A stretch of 64,000 bases of DNA from JAJAZB01 sp964244295 (GTDB lineage Bacteria; Bacteroidota; Bacteroidia; Cytophagales; Spirosomataceae). Below are positions 1 to 9,326 of the stretch, piece after piece. The position numbers and the translations under genes are program-made. How positions within the stretch are numbered: position 1 is the first letter of the stretch; every line of letters starts with the position of its first letter. The notes under the pieces are model-generated. The model was given only the letters and a program-made list of their open reading frames with translations, was not told the DNA's origin and made no database searches. The stretch is taken from assembly GCA_964244295.1 (NCBI GenBank), contig CAXTIG010000016.1, positions 59,709 through 123,708 of the forward strand, written 5' to 3'.

Positions 1-984
1 GCCACCTGGCTCACCTTCCCCCACAACGACCATTCCTGGCAGGGCGACAAACTCGCCCGGATGCGCCCGCAGTACCTCCGGTTTATCAAGGCCATCAGCC
101 AGGGCGAGCGGGTCTGCATCAACGCCAACGACATCCGGCTCAAGGCCAACATCCTCCGCTGGCTCGACGAGGCGGGCGTGGATTTGGCCCAAATCCGAAT
201 CCTGATCAACCCCACCAACGACGCCTGGTGCCGCGACCACGGCCCGGCTTTTCTCATCAACCCGGTGACGAAGGAAAAACGGGTCGTCAACTGGGAATAC
301 AACGCATGGGGCGGTAAGTATCCGCCCTACGGCGACGACGACGCGCTGCCCGTGGCTATCGCTAAACACCTCGGTCTGGACTGCGTCACGCCCGGCATCG
401 TGATGGAAGGCGGCGCGGTGGAATTCAACGGGGCGGGAACGGTGCTCACGTCCAAATCCTGCCTGCTCAATCCCAATCGCAACCCGCACCTTTCGCGGGC
501 CCGAATCGAGCGGTATTTAGGCGATTTCTACGGCGTGGAGCAGGTGCTCTGGGTGGAAGGCGGCATCGTGGGCGACGACACCGACGGCCACATCGACGAC
601 ACGACGCGGTTCGTCAGCGAAGACACCGTTGTGGCCTGCGTGGAAACCGATGCGTCCGACGAGAATTTTGAGATCCTGCAAACCAACCTGCGGATGCTCC
701 GGCAAATGCGGCTGCTCAACGGCAAACCACTCAACGTCATCGAATTGCCGATGCCGAAAGCGGTGCTCATCGACGGCTTCCGGGCACCGGGCAGCTACGC
801 TAATTTCCTGATTTGCAACGCGGGCGTCATCGTGCCCGTCTTCAACAACCCGCACGATGGGATGGCCGTGGGTATTCTCGAAAAAGCCTTTCCTGGTCGC
901 TCCATCATTCCGTTGCTGGCCGATGAAATCATCTGGGGGCAGGGGAGTTTTCACTGTTTGAGCCAGCAGGAGCCGCTGGCCTAA
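1..984 (+). CDS. aguA: Agmatine deiminase, 5'-truncated by the window edge
   Basis: Hydrolyses agmatine to N-carbamoylputrescine in putrescine synthesis; cytoplasmic. The reading frame is open from base 1: the residues before the first ATG (position 61) read ATWLTFPHNDHSW, the conserved N-terminal segment of the Porphyromonas-type peptidyl-arginine/agmatine deiminase family, so the true start lies outside the window and the ATG at 61 is internal. Further family motifs are EGGAVEFNG, the DGHIDD segment with the catalytic His, and a C-terminal GSFHCLSQQ with the catalytic Cys encoded at 955-957. The frame ends nine residues after that Cys, as is normal. Some members of the family act on peptidyl-arginine, but the short length favours agmatine. 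Confidence 0.9.
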   Translation, partial: ATWLTFPHNDHSWQGDKLARMRPQYLRFIKAISQGERVCINANDIRLKANILRWLDEAGVDLAQIRILINPTNDAWCRDHGPAFLINPVTKEKRVVNWEYNAWGGKYPPYGDDDALPVAIAKHLGLDCVTPGIVMEGGAVEFNGAGTVLTSKSCLLNPNRNPHLSRARIERYLGDFYGVEQVLWVEGGIVGDDTDGHIDDTTRFVSEDTVVACVETDASDENFEILQTNLRMLRQMRLLNGKPLNVIELPMPKAVLIDGFRAPGSYANFLICNAGVIVPVFNNPHDGMAVGILEKAFPGRSIIPLLADEIIWGQGSFHCLSQQEPLA

Positions 985-1004
985 TTTACAATCAATCCCG
1001 GTGT

Positions 1005-1135
1005 GTCTGTCATCCCGAGCGTAGCGAGGGAACTCGTTGGCCTTCCGAACAATTGGCCGGATACCCAGTGGTAGCCGACCGTGACTGGCTCGGCACCCCA
1101 ACGAGGTCCCTCGCTGCGCTCGGGATGACAGGCAC
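1005..1135. repeat. Long intergenic inverted repeat, family A
   Basis: The left arm (from 1005) reads TGTCATCCCGAGCGTAGCGA and continues to an ACTCGTTGG end; the right arm, ending near 1135, is its complement with a few mismatches. About 58 unique bases lie between the arms. The element fills the gap between the deiminase and the next gene and belongs with the repeats at 5956, 7097, 29689 and 39721. A transcript would fold into a long hairpin, so it may also end transcription. Confidence 0.85.
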
Positions 1136-1149
1136 AGTGGTTTTTTACT

Positions 1150-1806
1150 ATGAAACAAAACGGTTTCCTAATTCTTTTGGCATTCCTCACCGCCTGCCAA
1201 CCCACCAAACTCACCGCCACTATCCAGCCTAAAATGCTGAAGGCGAATGACTTGGAAGAAACTCTTACCCGCCGTGACGAGGTAATGCTCGCCTACGCCC
1301 TGAGCGTTTTTGATGCTAAAAACCAATTGATCGATACCCGCAACGGAGCCTGGGGCATCGAGAAAGTGAAGACTGGGCAGCAATTCGGGCCGGAGCGCTT
1401 TACGCCGCTCAGCCTGCCCATTCCAAAAGGCGGGCGGCTGGTCGCCACGCTGGCGCTTATCGAAGTGGAAAACTACCAGCAAGCCCAGGAACTAGTGACC
1501 AAAATCCGAACCTACACCGGCCTGGCGGGCGGCGCGGCTACGCTGTTTCAACTCACCGAACTGACTAGTCCCCTTGGGTACCTGCTGCTTTCGTTACAGG
1601 GCGCGGGCTTTGGTTTCGACCTGGCCAAGCGCTTCGATACCGACGACGTACTCGGCAGTGAAACCTTCCAACTCAGCCCCCAAGAACTCAAATCCGGCCC
1701 CCGACAGTACGTCCGTCCGCTCACGTTTCGGGGGCGCCACGCAGGGCAGACGTACCACTACGAACTGAGCTACGACCTGACGGTGGGGAAGATAAACGTG
1801 AAGTGA
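1150..1806 (+). CDS. Putative lipoprotein, unknown function
   Basis: A 218-residue protein beginning with a lipoprotein signal peptide: a hydrophobic stretch followed by LTAC as lipobox, with Cys around residue 16. The mature part is mixed alpha/beta with no motif I recognise. A hydrophobic region around residues 125-155 (GLAGGAATLF through LLSLQGAGFG) looks amphipathic or weakly membrane-associated. It stands alone between two long inverted repeats, so no operon context helps. It is probably anchored to the inner leaflet of the outer membrane. It is real by signal peptide and codon pattern; function unassigned. Confidence 0.7.
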   Translation: MKQNGFLILLAFLTACQPTKLTATIQPKMLKANDLEETLTRRDEVMLAYALSVFDAKNQLIDTRNGAWGIEKVKTGQQFGPERFTPLSLPIPKGGRLVATLALIEVENYQQAQELVTKIRTYTGLAGGAATLFQLTELTSPLGYLLLSLQGAGFGFDLAKRFDTDDVLGSETFQLSPQELKSGPRQYVRPLTFRGRHAGQTYHYELSYDLTVGKINVK

Positions 1807-1808
1807 GA

Positions 1809-1932
1809 CGTCATGCTGACATTCCATTTCGGACTTGTTTCCGCCTCTTCCCCTCGGTTGCCGACTTGCTTGGCTACTGACAAATCACTCGACTGGCAAG
1901 GGGGAAGATACTGAAACAAGTTCAGCATGACG
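1809..1932. repeat. Intergenic inverted repeat
   Basis: CGTCATGCTGA near 1809 and ACTTGTTTC near 1839 are matched in reverse complement by GAAACAAGTTCAGCATGACG ending at 1932; CTCTTCCCC near 1850 also pairs imperfectly with GGGGGAAG. Arm sequence differs from family A, although CGTCATGCTGA resembles it at the tip. It separates the lipoprotein gene from the chaperone gene. Confidence 0.75.
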
Positions 1933-2036
1933 GCAGCAATGCGCCTCAACCACCAACTTTTCTCCTTATTTTTGAGCAATATTTTCCCTCTCAAACCGGT
2001 TAGTTCCAGAGGCAACTTCCCCACTTTCTGCCCGAT

Positions 2037-4340
2037 ATGCAGTTGAAGAAAATCGGCCTGGCCCTTTTGCTGGCCGCCCCGGCGTTGACTCCGGGTTTTT
2101 CCCAGACCACTCCTGCCGCCTCGCCCGATCCCGTGCTGCTCACCGTGGGCGGCAAACCGGTGACGGTGAGCGAGTTCAATCAGGTGTATCGCAAAAACCT
2201 GCTCCTCTCCGACAGCGCCGACGCGGCGGCCACGCCCCAGAAATACCTCGACCTGTTTGTCAACTACAAACTCAAAGTCCGCGCCGCCGAAGCCCGTGGC
2301 CTCGACACCACGCAGGCATTTCGTGATGAACTGGCCACCTACCGCCAGCAGTCGGCGGCTTCGTTTCTGACGGATAAAGCCGCCACCGAAAGCCTCATCC
2401 GCGAAGCCTACGAGCGGATGAAGGAAGAAATAAACGCGACCCATATCCTGATTCCCGTCGCCGCCAATGCCGCTCCCGCCGATACGCTGGCTGCTTACCA
2501 ACAAGCGCTCAGCCTGCGCGAGCGGGCCTTGAAAGGCGAAGATTTCACCAAACTCGTAAAGGAATTTTCCAAAGATCCTTCGGCGGCGCAAAACGGGGGT
2601 AGCCTGGGTTGGTTTTCGGCGTTGCAAATGGTGTATCCCTTCGAGAACGCCGTGTTTCGTACCGACAAGGGCAAGGTTACGATGCCCGTCCGCACGGAAT
2701 TTGGCTACCACATCATCCGCGTCAACGACCGTCGCTCGGCGCAGGGCAAGGTAAAAGTGGCGCATATTTTCGCCGAAGTCGCCAAGGGCGCTGCCCCGGA
2801 AGAACAGGCCGCCGCCAAAACCCGCATCGACGAAGCCTACGCCGCCCTGCAACGGGCCGAACCCTTCGAGCGGGTGGTGAAGCAATACTCCGACGACGCC
2901 TCGTCGCGCAACTCCGGTGGGATACTGCCGCCCTTTGGTACCGGAGCCATGGTCGTGTCTTTCGAGGCCGCTGCCTTTGCCCTGAAAAAGCCGGGCGCCT
3001 ACTCGGCTCCCTTCCAGACGACCTACGGCTGGCACATCGTGAAACTCATCGAACGGCTGCCGCTCGAACCCTTCGAGGAAATTTCGGGTGTCATCCGCCA
3101 GAAAGTCCTCGCCGATGGGCGCTCGGCGCTCGGCAAGCAGGTGACGCTGGCCCGGCTGAAGCGCGAAAATAGTTTTGCCGAAAACCCCGCCGTCCGCGAC
3201 GAAGTCCTGGTCAACACCGACCCCGGCGCCTGGAAACCGGGTGGGGCGGCGGATTCTAAAAATTTATTTTTTATTGGTCCGACACTCAGCGGAAAAACGC
3301 CCGTGCTCGTGCGCGATTTTTACGCCTTCGTGCAAAAACGGCAGGCCAGCCAGAATCCCGAAACCAGCCAGGGTGCCGACCCGAAGGCGCTGTTGAAAAG
3401 TTACTACGCTGATTTTGTGGAAGCCGAGAATTTCCGGTACGAAGAAACGCATCTGGAAGAAAAAAATCCGGAGTTCAAGGCGCTCGTTCAGGAATTTCAC
3501 GATGGCATTTTGTTGTTCCAGGTCATGGAAACCGACGTGTTGAACCGAGCGATGAACGATTCCACCGGCCAGGCACGGTACTACGACCAGCACAAAACCG
3601 AGTACCTGCTGCCCGCCCGCGTGAAGGCCACCGTGCTCGATGCCGCCAGCAAAGACGTACTCGAACAGGCCCGCAAGGCGCTGACCAAACTGCCCTACGC
3701 GCTGAATCGCAAACTGCCCGATTTGTATTTTGAAAAAGGCCAGACCGACATCGGCGACAAACAGCGGGAGCAGTTGTTCGACCTCGTGGTGGTGATGGCC
3801 TCCAACCCCGATTACCAGGTGGAAATCACCGGCAACGCCGACACCTCGGAAGACGACAGCGTATCGACCGCCCGCGCCCGCAACGTGGTACGGTACCTGA
3901 CCAGCGGCGGCGGCGTGGCGATGACCCGCGTGGTGGAAATCGACGAGAGTAAGTTTAAGCCCGCCTCGAAAACCGACCGCGACAAAAACCGCCGCGTGGG
4001 CTTCGTGTTTTTCTCGAATTCCAAACAAGACATCGCCAAACGCCTGAACCAGCAAAAACCCGGTGCCTTGCGGATTACCGAAGGATTTTTCCGGAAAGGC
4101 GACGATAAATTACTGGACGCCGTGCCCTGGAAACTGGGTCGGCAAACGCTGGAGCGCGGCGGGCGGGTGATTCAAATCGACATCGAACGCCTCGAACCCG
4201 CCCGGCCTAAGGCCTTCGCCGAAGCCCGTGGTTCGGTCATCAACGCCTACCAGGCTGAGTTAGAAAAACAGTGGATTGCGAGCCTCCGCCGCCAGTTTCC
4301 GGTGGACGTGAACGAAAGTGAAGTGAAGAAGTTGAAGTAA
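2037..4340 (+). CDS. SurA-like peptidylprolyl isomerase with two parvulin domains and an OmpA-like domain
   Basis: Periplasmic folding factor of 767 residues with signal peptide (1-22, ending GFSQ). Parvulin domain 1 spans about 133-230 (ATHILIP, QNGGSLGWF, FGYHIIRV) and domain 2 about 240-340 (VAHIFAEV, NSGGILPPF, YGWHIVKL). An OmpA-like peptidoglycan-binding segment spans about 560-660: YFEKGQTDIGDKQREQL, then TGNADTSEDD, ARARNVVRYL and DRDKNRRVGFVF. That layout matches the family (beta strand, helix, G-x-A/T-D-x, NRRV) although part of the middle is shortened. Parvulin domains catalyse X-Pro isomerisation during outer-membrane protein folding. A second PPIase gene follows after one repeat, so the two are probably functionally paired. 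Confidence 0.85.
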   Translation: MQLKKIGLALLLAAPALTPGFSQTTPAASPDPVLLTVGGKPVTVSEFNQVYRKNLLLSDSADAAATPQKYLDLFVNYKLKVRAAEARGLDTTQAFRDELATYRQQSAASFLTDKAATESLIREAYERMKEEINATHILIPVAANAAPADTLAAYQQALSLRERALKGEDFTKLVKEFSKDPSAAQNGGSLGWFSALQMVYPFENAVFRTDKGKVTMPVRTEFGYHIIRVNDRRSAQGKVKVAHIFAEVAKGAAPEEQAAAKTRIDEAYAALQRAEPFERVVKQYSDDASSRNSGGILPPFGTGAMVVSFEAAAFALKKPGAYSAPFQTTYGWHIVKLIERLPLEPFEEISGVIRQKVLADGRSALGKQVTLARLKRENSFAENPAVRDEVLVNTDPGAWKPGGAADSKNLFFIGPTLSGKTPVLVRDFYAFVQKRQASQNPETSQGADPKALLKSYYADFVEAENFRYEETHLEEKNPEFKALVQEFHDGILLFQVMETDVLNRAMNDSTGQARYYDQHKTEYLLPARVKATVLDAASKDVLEQARKALTKLPYALNRKLPDLYFEKGQTDIGDKQREQLFDLVVVMASNPDYQVEITGNADTSEDDSVSTARARNVVRYLTSGGGVAMTRVVEIDESKFKPASKTDRDKNRRVGFVFFSNSKQDIAKRLNQQKPGALRITEGFFRKGDDKLLDAVPWKLGRQTLERGGRVIQIDIERLEPARPKAFAEARGSVINAYQAELEKQWIASLRRQFPVDVNESEVKKLK

Positions 4341-4359
4341 AAAAAGCCTTTCCCTTCGC

Positions 4360-4529
4360 CGTCATTGCGAGGAAGGAGCGAAGCGACTGACGAAGCAATC
4401 CCCTACCGGAGACCGAGAGAGCTTAGGGAAAGTACTCGGCGATAGCTCTCTCGGTCTCCGGTAGGGGATTGCTTCGCTCCAAGTGAAAAGCTCGTTTCAC
4501 TCGTTTTTCACTCTCCCCTCGCAATGACG
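4360..4529. repeat. Long intergenic inverted repeat with CGTCATTGCGAGG tips
   Basis: Arm tips GTCATTGCGAGG (4361) and CCTCGCAATGACG (ending 4529), with a second, longer pairing inside: GAAGCAATCCCCTACCGGAG and its continuation GACCGAGAGAG are mirrored by CTCTCTCGGTCTCCGGTAGG and GGATTGCTTCG. It occupies nearly the whole gap between the two isomerase genes. Similar CATTGCGAGG repeats are common in many bacterial genomes. Confidence 0.85.
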
Positions 4530-4554
4530 CGTCGGGAACCTATTAAAAGAAACC

Positions 4555-5913
4555 ATGAAAAAACGCCTTCTCTCCACCCTCGTCTTTGGCCTGCTGGCCG
4601 GGGCGGGTTTCGCCCAAACCGCCGCACCCGCGCCGCTTGTGGTCGATAAAATCATCGGGAAAATCGACAATTACTACGTCCTCAAATCGGACCTCGACCA
4701 GATGGTGGCGCAGTACCAGGGCCAGGCCAACTCCCCCACACCCTGCCAGTGTCTGGAAAGTCTGGTGCTCAACAAGTTTCTGGTGGCTAAGGCCGACATC
4801 GACTCCGTGTTGGTCGAAGATAAAATGGTGGAAAACGAACTCACCGGGCGTATGGACCAGATGGCCATGCAGTACGGTTCGGAGAAGGGGATCGTCGAGC
4901 AGTTCGGCAAAAGTATCGACCAACTCAAGGGCGAACTGCGTTCGCAGGTGCGGGAGCAGTTGCTGGCCCAGAAAATGCAGCGTAAAATCACGGAAGACGT
5001 GAAAATCACGCCGAGCGAAGTGCGCCGGTTTTTCAACGACATTCCCAAAGACAGCATTCCGTACCTGCCTACCGAAGTGGAAATCGGGCAGATTGTACGA
5101 ATTGCCAAAGTAACCCGTGAAGAAAAATCACGGCTGCGCGAACGGCTGCTGGACGTGAAAAAGCGAATCGAAGCCGGAGAGGATTTTGCCAAACTCGCCA
5201 AGGAATTTTCGGAAGACGCCGTCAGCGCCCAGAATGGCGGGAGCCTGGGTTTTGCCAAACGCGGCATGATGGTGCCCGAATTTGAGGCGGCCGCGATGCG
5301 GCTAAAACCCGGCCAGTTGTCGGACATCGTCGAGTCGGATTTTGGCTTTCACCTCATTCAACTCGTCGAGATTCGGGGGCAGGAGTACAACGCCCGGCAC
5401 GTGTTGCTGCGGCCTGAATACGCCCGCCTCGATTTGACCGATGCCCGGATGTTTCTCGACAGCGTTCGCACCCGGATTTTGAGCGACAGTGCGAAGTTTG
5501 ACAAAGTGGCCCGCGACGTGTCGGAAGACAAAACCACCGCCGAAGTGGGCGGTCTGCTCCGCGACCGCGAGTCGGGCAGCACCCGCCTGGCCCTCGACGC
5601 CACGATGGAACCGACGATGTATTTCATCCTCGACACCATGAAAGTGAGCAGCATCAGCCAGCCGCTCGAATTCCGCACCGACGACGGCAAAAGCGCCATG
5701 CGGATTTTGTACTACAAAACCAAAATCCCACCCCACTACGCCAGCCTGAAGGAAGACTACCAAAAACTGAGCAATTACGCCCTCTCGCGCAAGCGCAACA
5801 CGGCGGTGGAAAGCTGGTTCAACAAGTCGAAAAGTGAAGTGTTCATCCGCATTGACCCGGAATACCGCGACTGCCCGGCGGTGCAAAATTTGATTAACTC
5901 CAGCGGCAATTAG
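4555..5913 (+). CDS. SurA-like periplasmic peptidylprolyl isomerase
   Basis: A 452-residue exported chaperone with signal peptide (1-20, ending GFAQ), a SurA-type N-terminal helical domain (about 28-165, including KIIGKIDNYYVLKSDLD and RSQVREQLLAQKMQ), and two parvulin repeats. The first, about 175-275, is complete (EIGQIVRIA, QNGGSLGFAKRGMMVPEFE, SDFGFHLIQL). The second, from ARHVLLRPEY at about 280, is more divergent. Size and order match E. coli SurA, so it should escort outer-membrane proteins across the periplasm. I do not give the symbol surA because the Bacteroidota homologues are paralogous pairs. It lies downstream of the longer isomerase and upstream of a MoxR gene. Confidence 0.88.
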   Translation: MKKRLLSTLVFGLLAGAGFAQTAAPAPLVVDKIIGKIDNYYVLKSDLDQMVAQYQGQANSPTPCQCLESLVLNKFLVAKADIDSVLVEDKMVENELTGRMDQMAMQYGSEKGIVEQFGKSIDQLKGELRSQVREQLLAQKMQRKITEDVKITPSEVRRFFNDIPKDSIPYLPTEVEIGQIVRIAKVTREEKSRLRERLLDVKKRIEAGEDFAKLAKEFSEDAVSAQNGGSLGFAKRGMMVPEFEAAAMRLKPGQLSDIVESDFGFHLIQLVEIRGQEYNARHVLLRPEYARLDLTDARMFLDSVRTRILSDSAKFDKVARDVSEDKTTAEVGGLLRDRESGSTRLALDATMEPTMYFILDTMKVSSISQPLEFRTDDGKSAMRILYYKTKIPPHYASLKEDYQKLSNYALSRKRNTAVESWFNKSKSEVFIRIDPEYRDCPAVQNLINSSGN

Positions 5914-5955
5914 CGGCTGGATTTTGGCAGGGAGTTTGTGAAAAACATTCTCAAT

Positions 5956-6080
5956 CTGTCATCCCGAACACAGTGAGGGATCTCGTTGGCCTGTCGAGTA
6001 GTTGGTTATTCGCTACCAATTTAGTCACCGATTACCCGTTTGGAAGGTCAACGAGATCCCTCACTGCGTTCGGGATTACA
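5956..6080. repeat. Long intergenic inverted repeat, family A
   Basis: The left arm starts TGTCATCCCGAACACAGTGA at 5956 and runs on to GGGATCTCGTTGG; the right arm, from about 6047, reads GTCAACGAGATCCCTCACTG and ends in CGTTCGGGATTACA at 6080. The arms agree with each other (GAACACAGTGAGG / CCTCACTGCGTTC) but differ from the other family A copies in the same segment. The right arm overlaps an apparent upstream extension of the MoxR frame, which argues against that extension. Confidence 0.85.
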
Positions 6081-6111
6081 ATCAACAATTGATTTACCCT
6101 ATCCCCGTTTC

Positions 6112-7077
<966 letters not shown>

Positions 7078-7096
7078 GATGAGGCTTAAAACCTGT

Positions 7097-7205
7097 TTGT
7101 CATCCTGAAAGGACCTCGTTGGACTACCGGATAGTTGGCTCTCAGCCACCGCTGGGTCAACGGCCACCTATCCGGTAGTCCAACGAGGTCCTTTCAGGAT
7201 GACAA
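7097..7205. repeat. Intergenic inverted repeat, family A
   Basis: TTGTCATCCTGAAAGGACCT (from 7097) continues as CGTTGGACTACCGGATAG and is mirrored almost perfectly by CTATCCGGTAGTCCAACGAG and GTCCTTTCAGGATGACAA up to 7205. About 35 bases form the loop. It sits between convergent genes (MoxR and the nucleotidyltransferase), where it could serve as a bidirectional terminator. Confidence 0.88.
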
Positions 7206-7802
7206 TTAGTTAAAGCTTGCCAACCACGCCAACTCTTCCGGCGTGTCTAAATCATAACGACCTTCGGGAAAATCCACGACGGCCACGGCTTCGGGGTGGG
7301 CGCGGAGTAAGACCTGCGCACCCCGGTCGCCGCTGAGTTGGAGCAGTTCCGGAAAAAGCGTGCGGTGAAACAGCACGGGCACTCCCCGCACCGCCGTACC
7401 AGCCGCGTTTTCGTAGCCACTGGCGACGATGGCCTGGCCCGTTTCCCGGTGTTGGTGGAGGAGTTGGTTCAACAGCGAAGTCGTCACGAAAGGCTGGTCA
7501 CAAACCAGCAGCAGCAAGGTTTCGACCCCTGATTCGGTAGCCCAGGTTGCCGCCAGCCGTACCGATGAAGCCATGCCTTCGGCCCAGGTTTCGTTTTCCA
7601 GCACCGTCACGTCCAACGTGTGGAGTTCTTCCCGAAACCGTCCTAAGTCTTTTCCCAACACCACCGCTACGCGCCCGTCGGGTACGGCCAGAGCGGTTTC
7701 TGCTGCCCAGCGCAACAAGGTTTTTCCGCGAAACACCACGAGTTGCTTAGGCTGACCAAGCCGGATGGAGGCTCCGGCGGCGAGGATAACGAGGGCAGCT
7801 TT
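7206..7802 (-). CDS. MobA-like nucleotidyltransferase (molybdopterin cytidylyltransferase type)
   Basis: A 198-residue NTP-transferase fold protein: the N-terminal nucleotide-binding loop LAAGASIRLGQPKQL, the metal-binding VCDQPF, then AGTAVRGVPVLF and SGDRGAQVLL are typical of the MobA/MocA group that couples CTP or GTP to molybdopterin. I take the TTG at 7802 as start (M-KAALVILAAG) because this aligns with the family N-terminus; the ATG at 7856 adds 18 residues encoded inside an inverted repeat. The gene also bears on the small molybdopterin-fold protein and ModE-like regulator near 47 kb, although they are not linked here. Closely related proteins transfer sugar-phosphate nucleotides, so the exact substrate is open. 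Confidence 0.8.
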   Translation of the reverse strand, partial: KAALVILAAGASIRLGQPKQLVVFRGKTLLRWAAETALAVPDGRVAVVLGKDLGRFREELHTLDVTVLENETWAEGMASSVRLAATWATESGVETLLLLVCDQPFVTTSLLNQLLHQHRETGQAIVASGYENAAGTAVRGVPVLFHRTLFPELLQLSGDRGAQVLLRAHPEAVAVVDFPEGRYDLDTPEELAWLASFN

Positions 7803-7815
7803 CAAAGGAGCAGTA

Positions 7816-7868
7816 GGCAGGAGCAGTAAGCAGGTCCAGTCGTATTTTCTGCCCACTGCTCCCGCCTG
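7816..7868. repeat. Short imperfect inverted repeat upstream of the nucleotidyltransferase
   Basis: AGGCAGGAGCAGTAAGCAG (7816-7834) pairs imperfectly with CTGCCCACTGCTCCCGCCT (7850-7868). It overlaps the 5' extension of the nucleotidyltransferase frame and supports the shorter gene model. Confidence 0.6.
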
Positions 7869-7944
7869 TTGTTATTTTTGGATAAATCGGCGCGTTCCGC
7901 TGTCGACGCATTTTCCAGTTCCAGCCTAAATTTAACTGAAAACC

Positions 7945-8700
7945 CTAAACCGGAAACTTAAAACTGGTTTCAGGGTATTCGACTTCCACCAAAAACAACC
8001 CGTCCGGCGGTGCGGCGCGGCCCGCCCGGCGGCGATCACGGGCGAGGATGGCGGCTTCAAATTCGGCCAGCGACATTCGGCCCTGTCCAATATCCAACAG
8101 CGTTCCCACCAGCGCCCGCACCATGCCGCGCAGGAAGCGGTCGGCCCGGACGTGAAAAATCAACTCGTCGCCGCGCTCTTCCCAAAAGGCTTCTTCGATG
8201 CGGCAGTGGAAGTGATTGACTTCGGTTTTTACCAAACTAAAGCTTTGAAAATCGGTGTGTTGGAGCAACACCAGTGCCGCTTCGTTCATCGCGGGAACGT
8301 TGAGCGGAAGGTGAAAAAAGTAACTCATTTTCGGCGTGAACGGGTCTTTCCGGCGGATGAGGTAGTACTGGTATTTCCGGGAAATGGCCGTAAACCGGGC
8401 GTGGACGTAGGTGCCGACGGGAAAAATCCGCTGCACCGCCACCTCCGGGGGCAGAAAATTATTGAGCCGGAAAATCAGAAAATCCGGGTCGGGCAGGGGC
8501 GTTGCCAACTCGAAATGCGCGAATTGCTGCCGGGCGTGAACGCCCTTGTCGGTGCGGCCACTGCCCACGATTTCGACGGACTGGCGAAGAATCGTGCTCA
8601 GCGCGTGTTGCAACACCGACTGCACCGTGACGATGCCGGGCTGAACCTGCCAGCCGTGAAACGCCGAGCCGTTGTACCTGCATTCTAAAAAATACCGCAT
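7945..8700 (-). CDS. truA: tRNA pseudouridine(38-40) synthase TruA
   Basis: Converts uridines 38-40 in the anticodon stem-loop of tRNAs to pseudouridine. The 251-residue length is normal for TruA. The N-terminus MRYFLECRYNGSAFHGWQ is the conserved first strand, GSGRTDKGVHA carries the catalytic Asp, and AISRKYQYYL and RADRFLRGMVRALVGTLLDIG are standard later motifs. The start ATG at 8700 matches the family N-terminus exactly. A promoter-like TAGCTTTG lies only four bases upstream of the ATG, which suggests an almost leaderless mRNA. Confidence 0.96.
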   Translation of the reverse strand: MRYFLECRYNGSAFHGWQVQPGIVTVQSVLQHALSTILRQSVEIVGSGRTDKGVHARQQFAHFELATPLPDPDFLIFRLNNFLPPEVAVQRIFPVGTYVHARFTAISRKYQYYLIRRKDPFTPKMSYFFHLPLNVPAMNEAALVLLQHTDFQSFSLVKTEVNHFHCRIEEAFWEERGDELIFHVRADRFLRGMVRALVGTLLDIGQGRMSLAEFEAAILARDRRRAGRAAPPDGLFLVEVEYPETSFKFPV

Positions 8701-8704
8701 GGGG

Positions 8705-8712
8705 CAAAGCTA
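8705..8712 (-). promoter_or_regulatory. Putative -7 element for truA
   Basis: Minus-strand TAGCTTTG matches the Bacteroidota -7 consensus TAnnTTTG. It ends four bases before the truA ATG. No good -33 TTG is visible at the expected distance, so the call rests on the -7 element alone. Confidence 0.4.
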
Positions 8713-8776
8713 CGGGGGAACAGTTGTTGAAGGGTAAGTTGTGAAATGTGAGTGGTGAATTCACATTTCACCAATT

Positions 8777-9307
8777 ATGAGCTATTCCACCTCGCCCTTC
8801 CTCCCATTGCTCACCAGCGATGAACCCGAAACTGCCCTGACCGAACTGATGAAACTGGTGGGTGAATCGCTCCACGCCGACCGCTGCTTTCTGTACGTCC
8901 GCCACCCGGCGGCGGGGCAAGGGAAAATCGCCTTCTGCTGGTGCGGCGATGCCACTATTCCAAACGTGATTCAGAAGGATTGGCAGGACGACGTAACCAG
9001 TTTGCCCAACGAAGACCCGCTCTTTCGCGCCGCCCTCTACGAGCAGCCTTCCGTGTACGTGGACGACGTGGAAACTGCGTCGCCCACCGTTTTAAACCGG
9101 GAATTTGAAGCAAAAACCTTCGGCCACCGGGCGCTGATTCACGGCCACATTACTGAAACAGGGCAGCTTTGGGGCATTCTGCAACCCTGCGTTTTCGGCC
9201 AGCCCCGAACCTGGACGGAGGCCGACCGGGCGTTTGTCGAACCGCTGCTGCCCGCGTTGGTGGAGCCGATTCAGCGTTGGGTGCGGGCGGCGTTTCCGAA
9301 GGGGTGA
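8777..9307 (+). CDS. GAF-domain protein
   Basis: A 176-residue single GAF domain with no attached output domain. Typical features are the N-terminal helix (ALTELMKLVGESLHADRCFLYV), a central strand-loop region around YEQPSVYVDDV, and the terminal segments ALIHGHITETGQLWGILQPC and RTWTEADRAFVEPLLPALVEPI. GAF domains bind small ligands, chromophores or haem, or act as redox sensors. Several Cys residues (about 37, 54 and 135) could be redox-active, but that is speculation. It is divergent from truA with about 76 bases between, and convergent with the transpeptidase gene. Confidence 0.8.
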   Translation: MSYSTSPFLPLLTSDEPETALTELMKLVGESLHADRCFLYVRHPAAGQGKIAFCWCGDATIPNVIQKDWQDDVTSLPNEDPLFRAALYEQPSVYVDDVETASPTVLNREFEAKTFGHRALIHGHITETGQLWGILQPCVFGQPRTWTEADRAFVEPLLPALVEPIQRWVRAAFPKG

Positions 9308-9326
9308 CTTGAGTTTGGTCGAGTGG

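Noticed and set aside
6040..6111. N-terminal extension of the MoxR frame
   Set aside because: Encoded by the right arm of an inverted repeat and by nonconserved sequence; family starts near ATG 6112.
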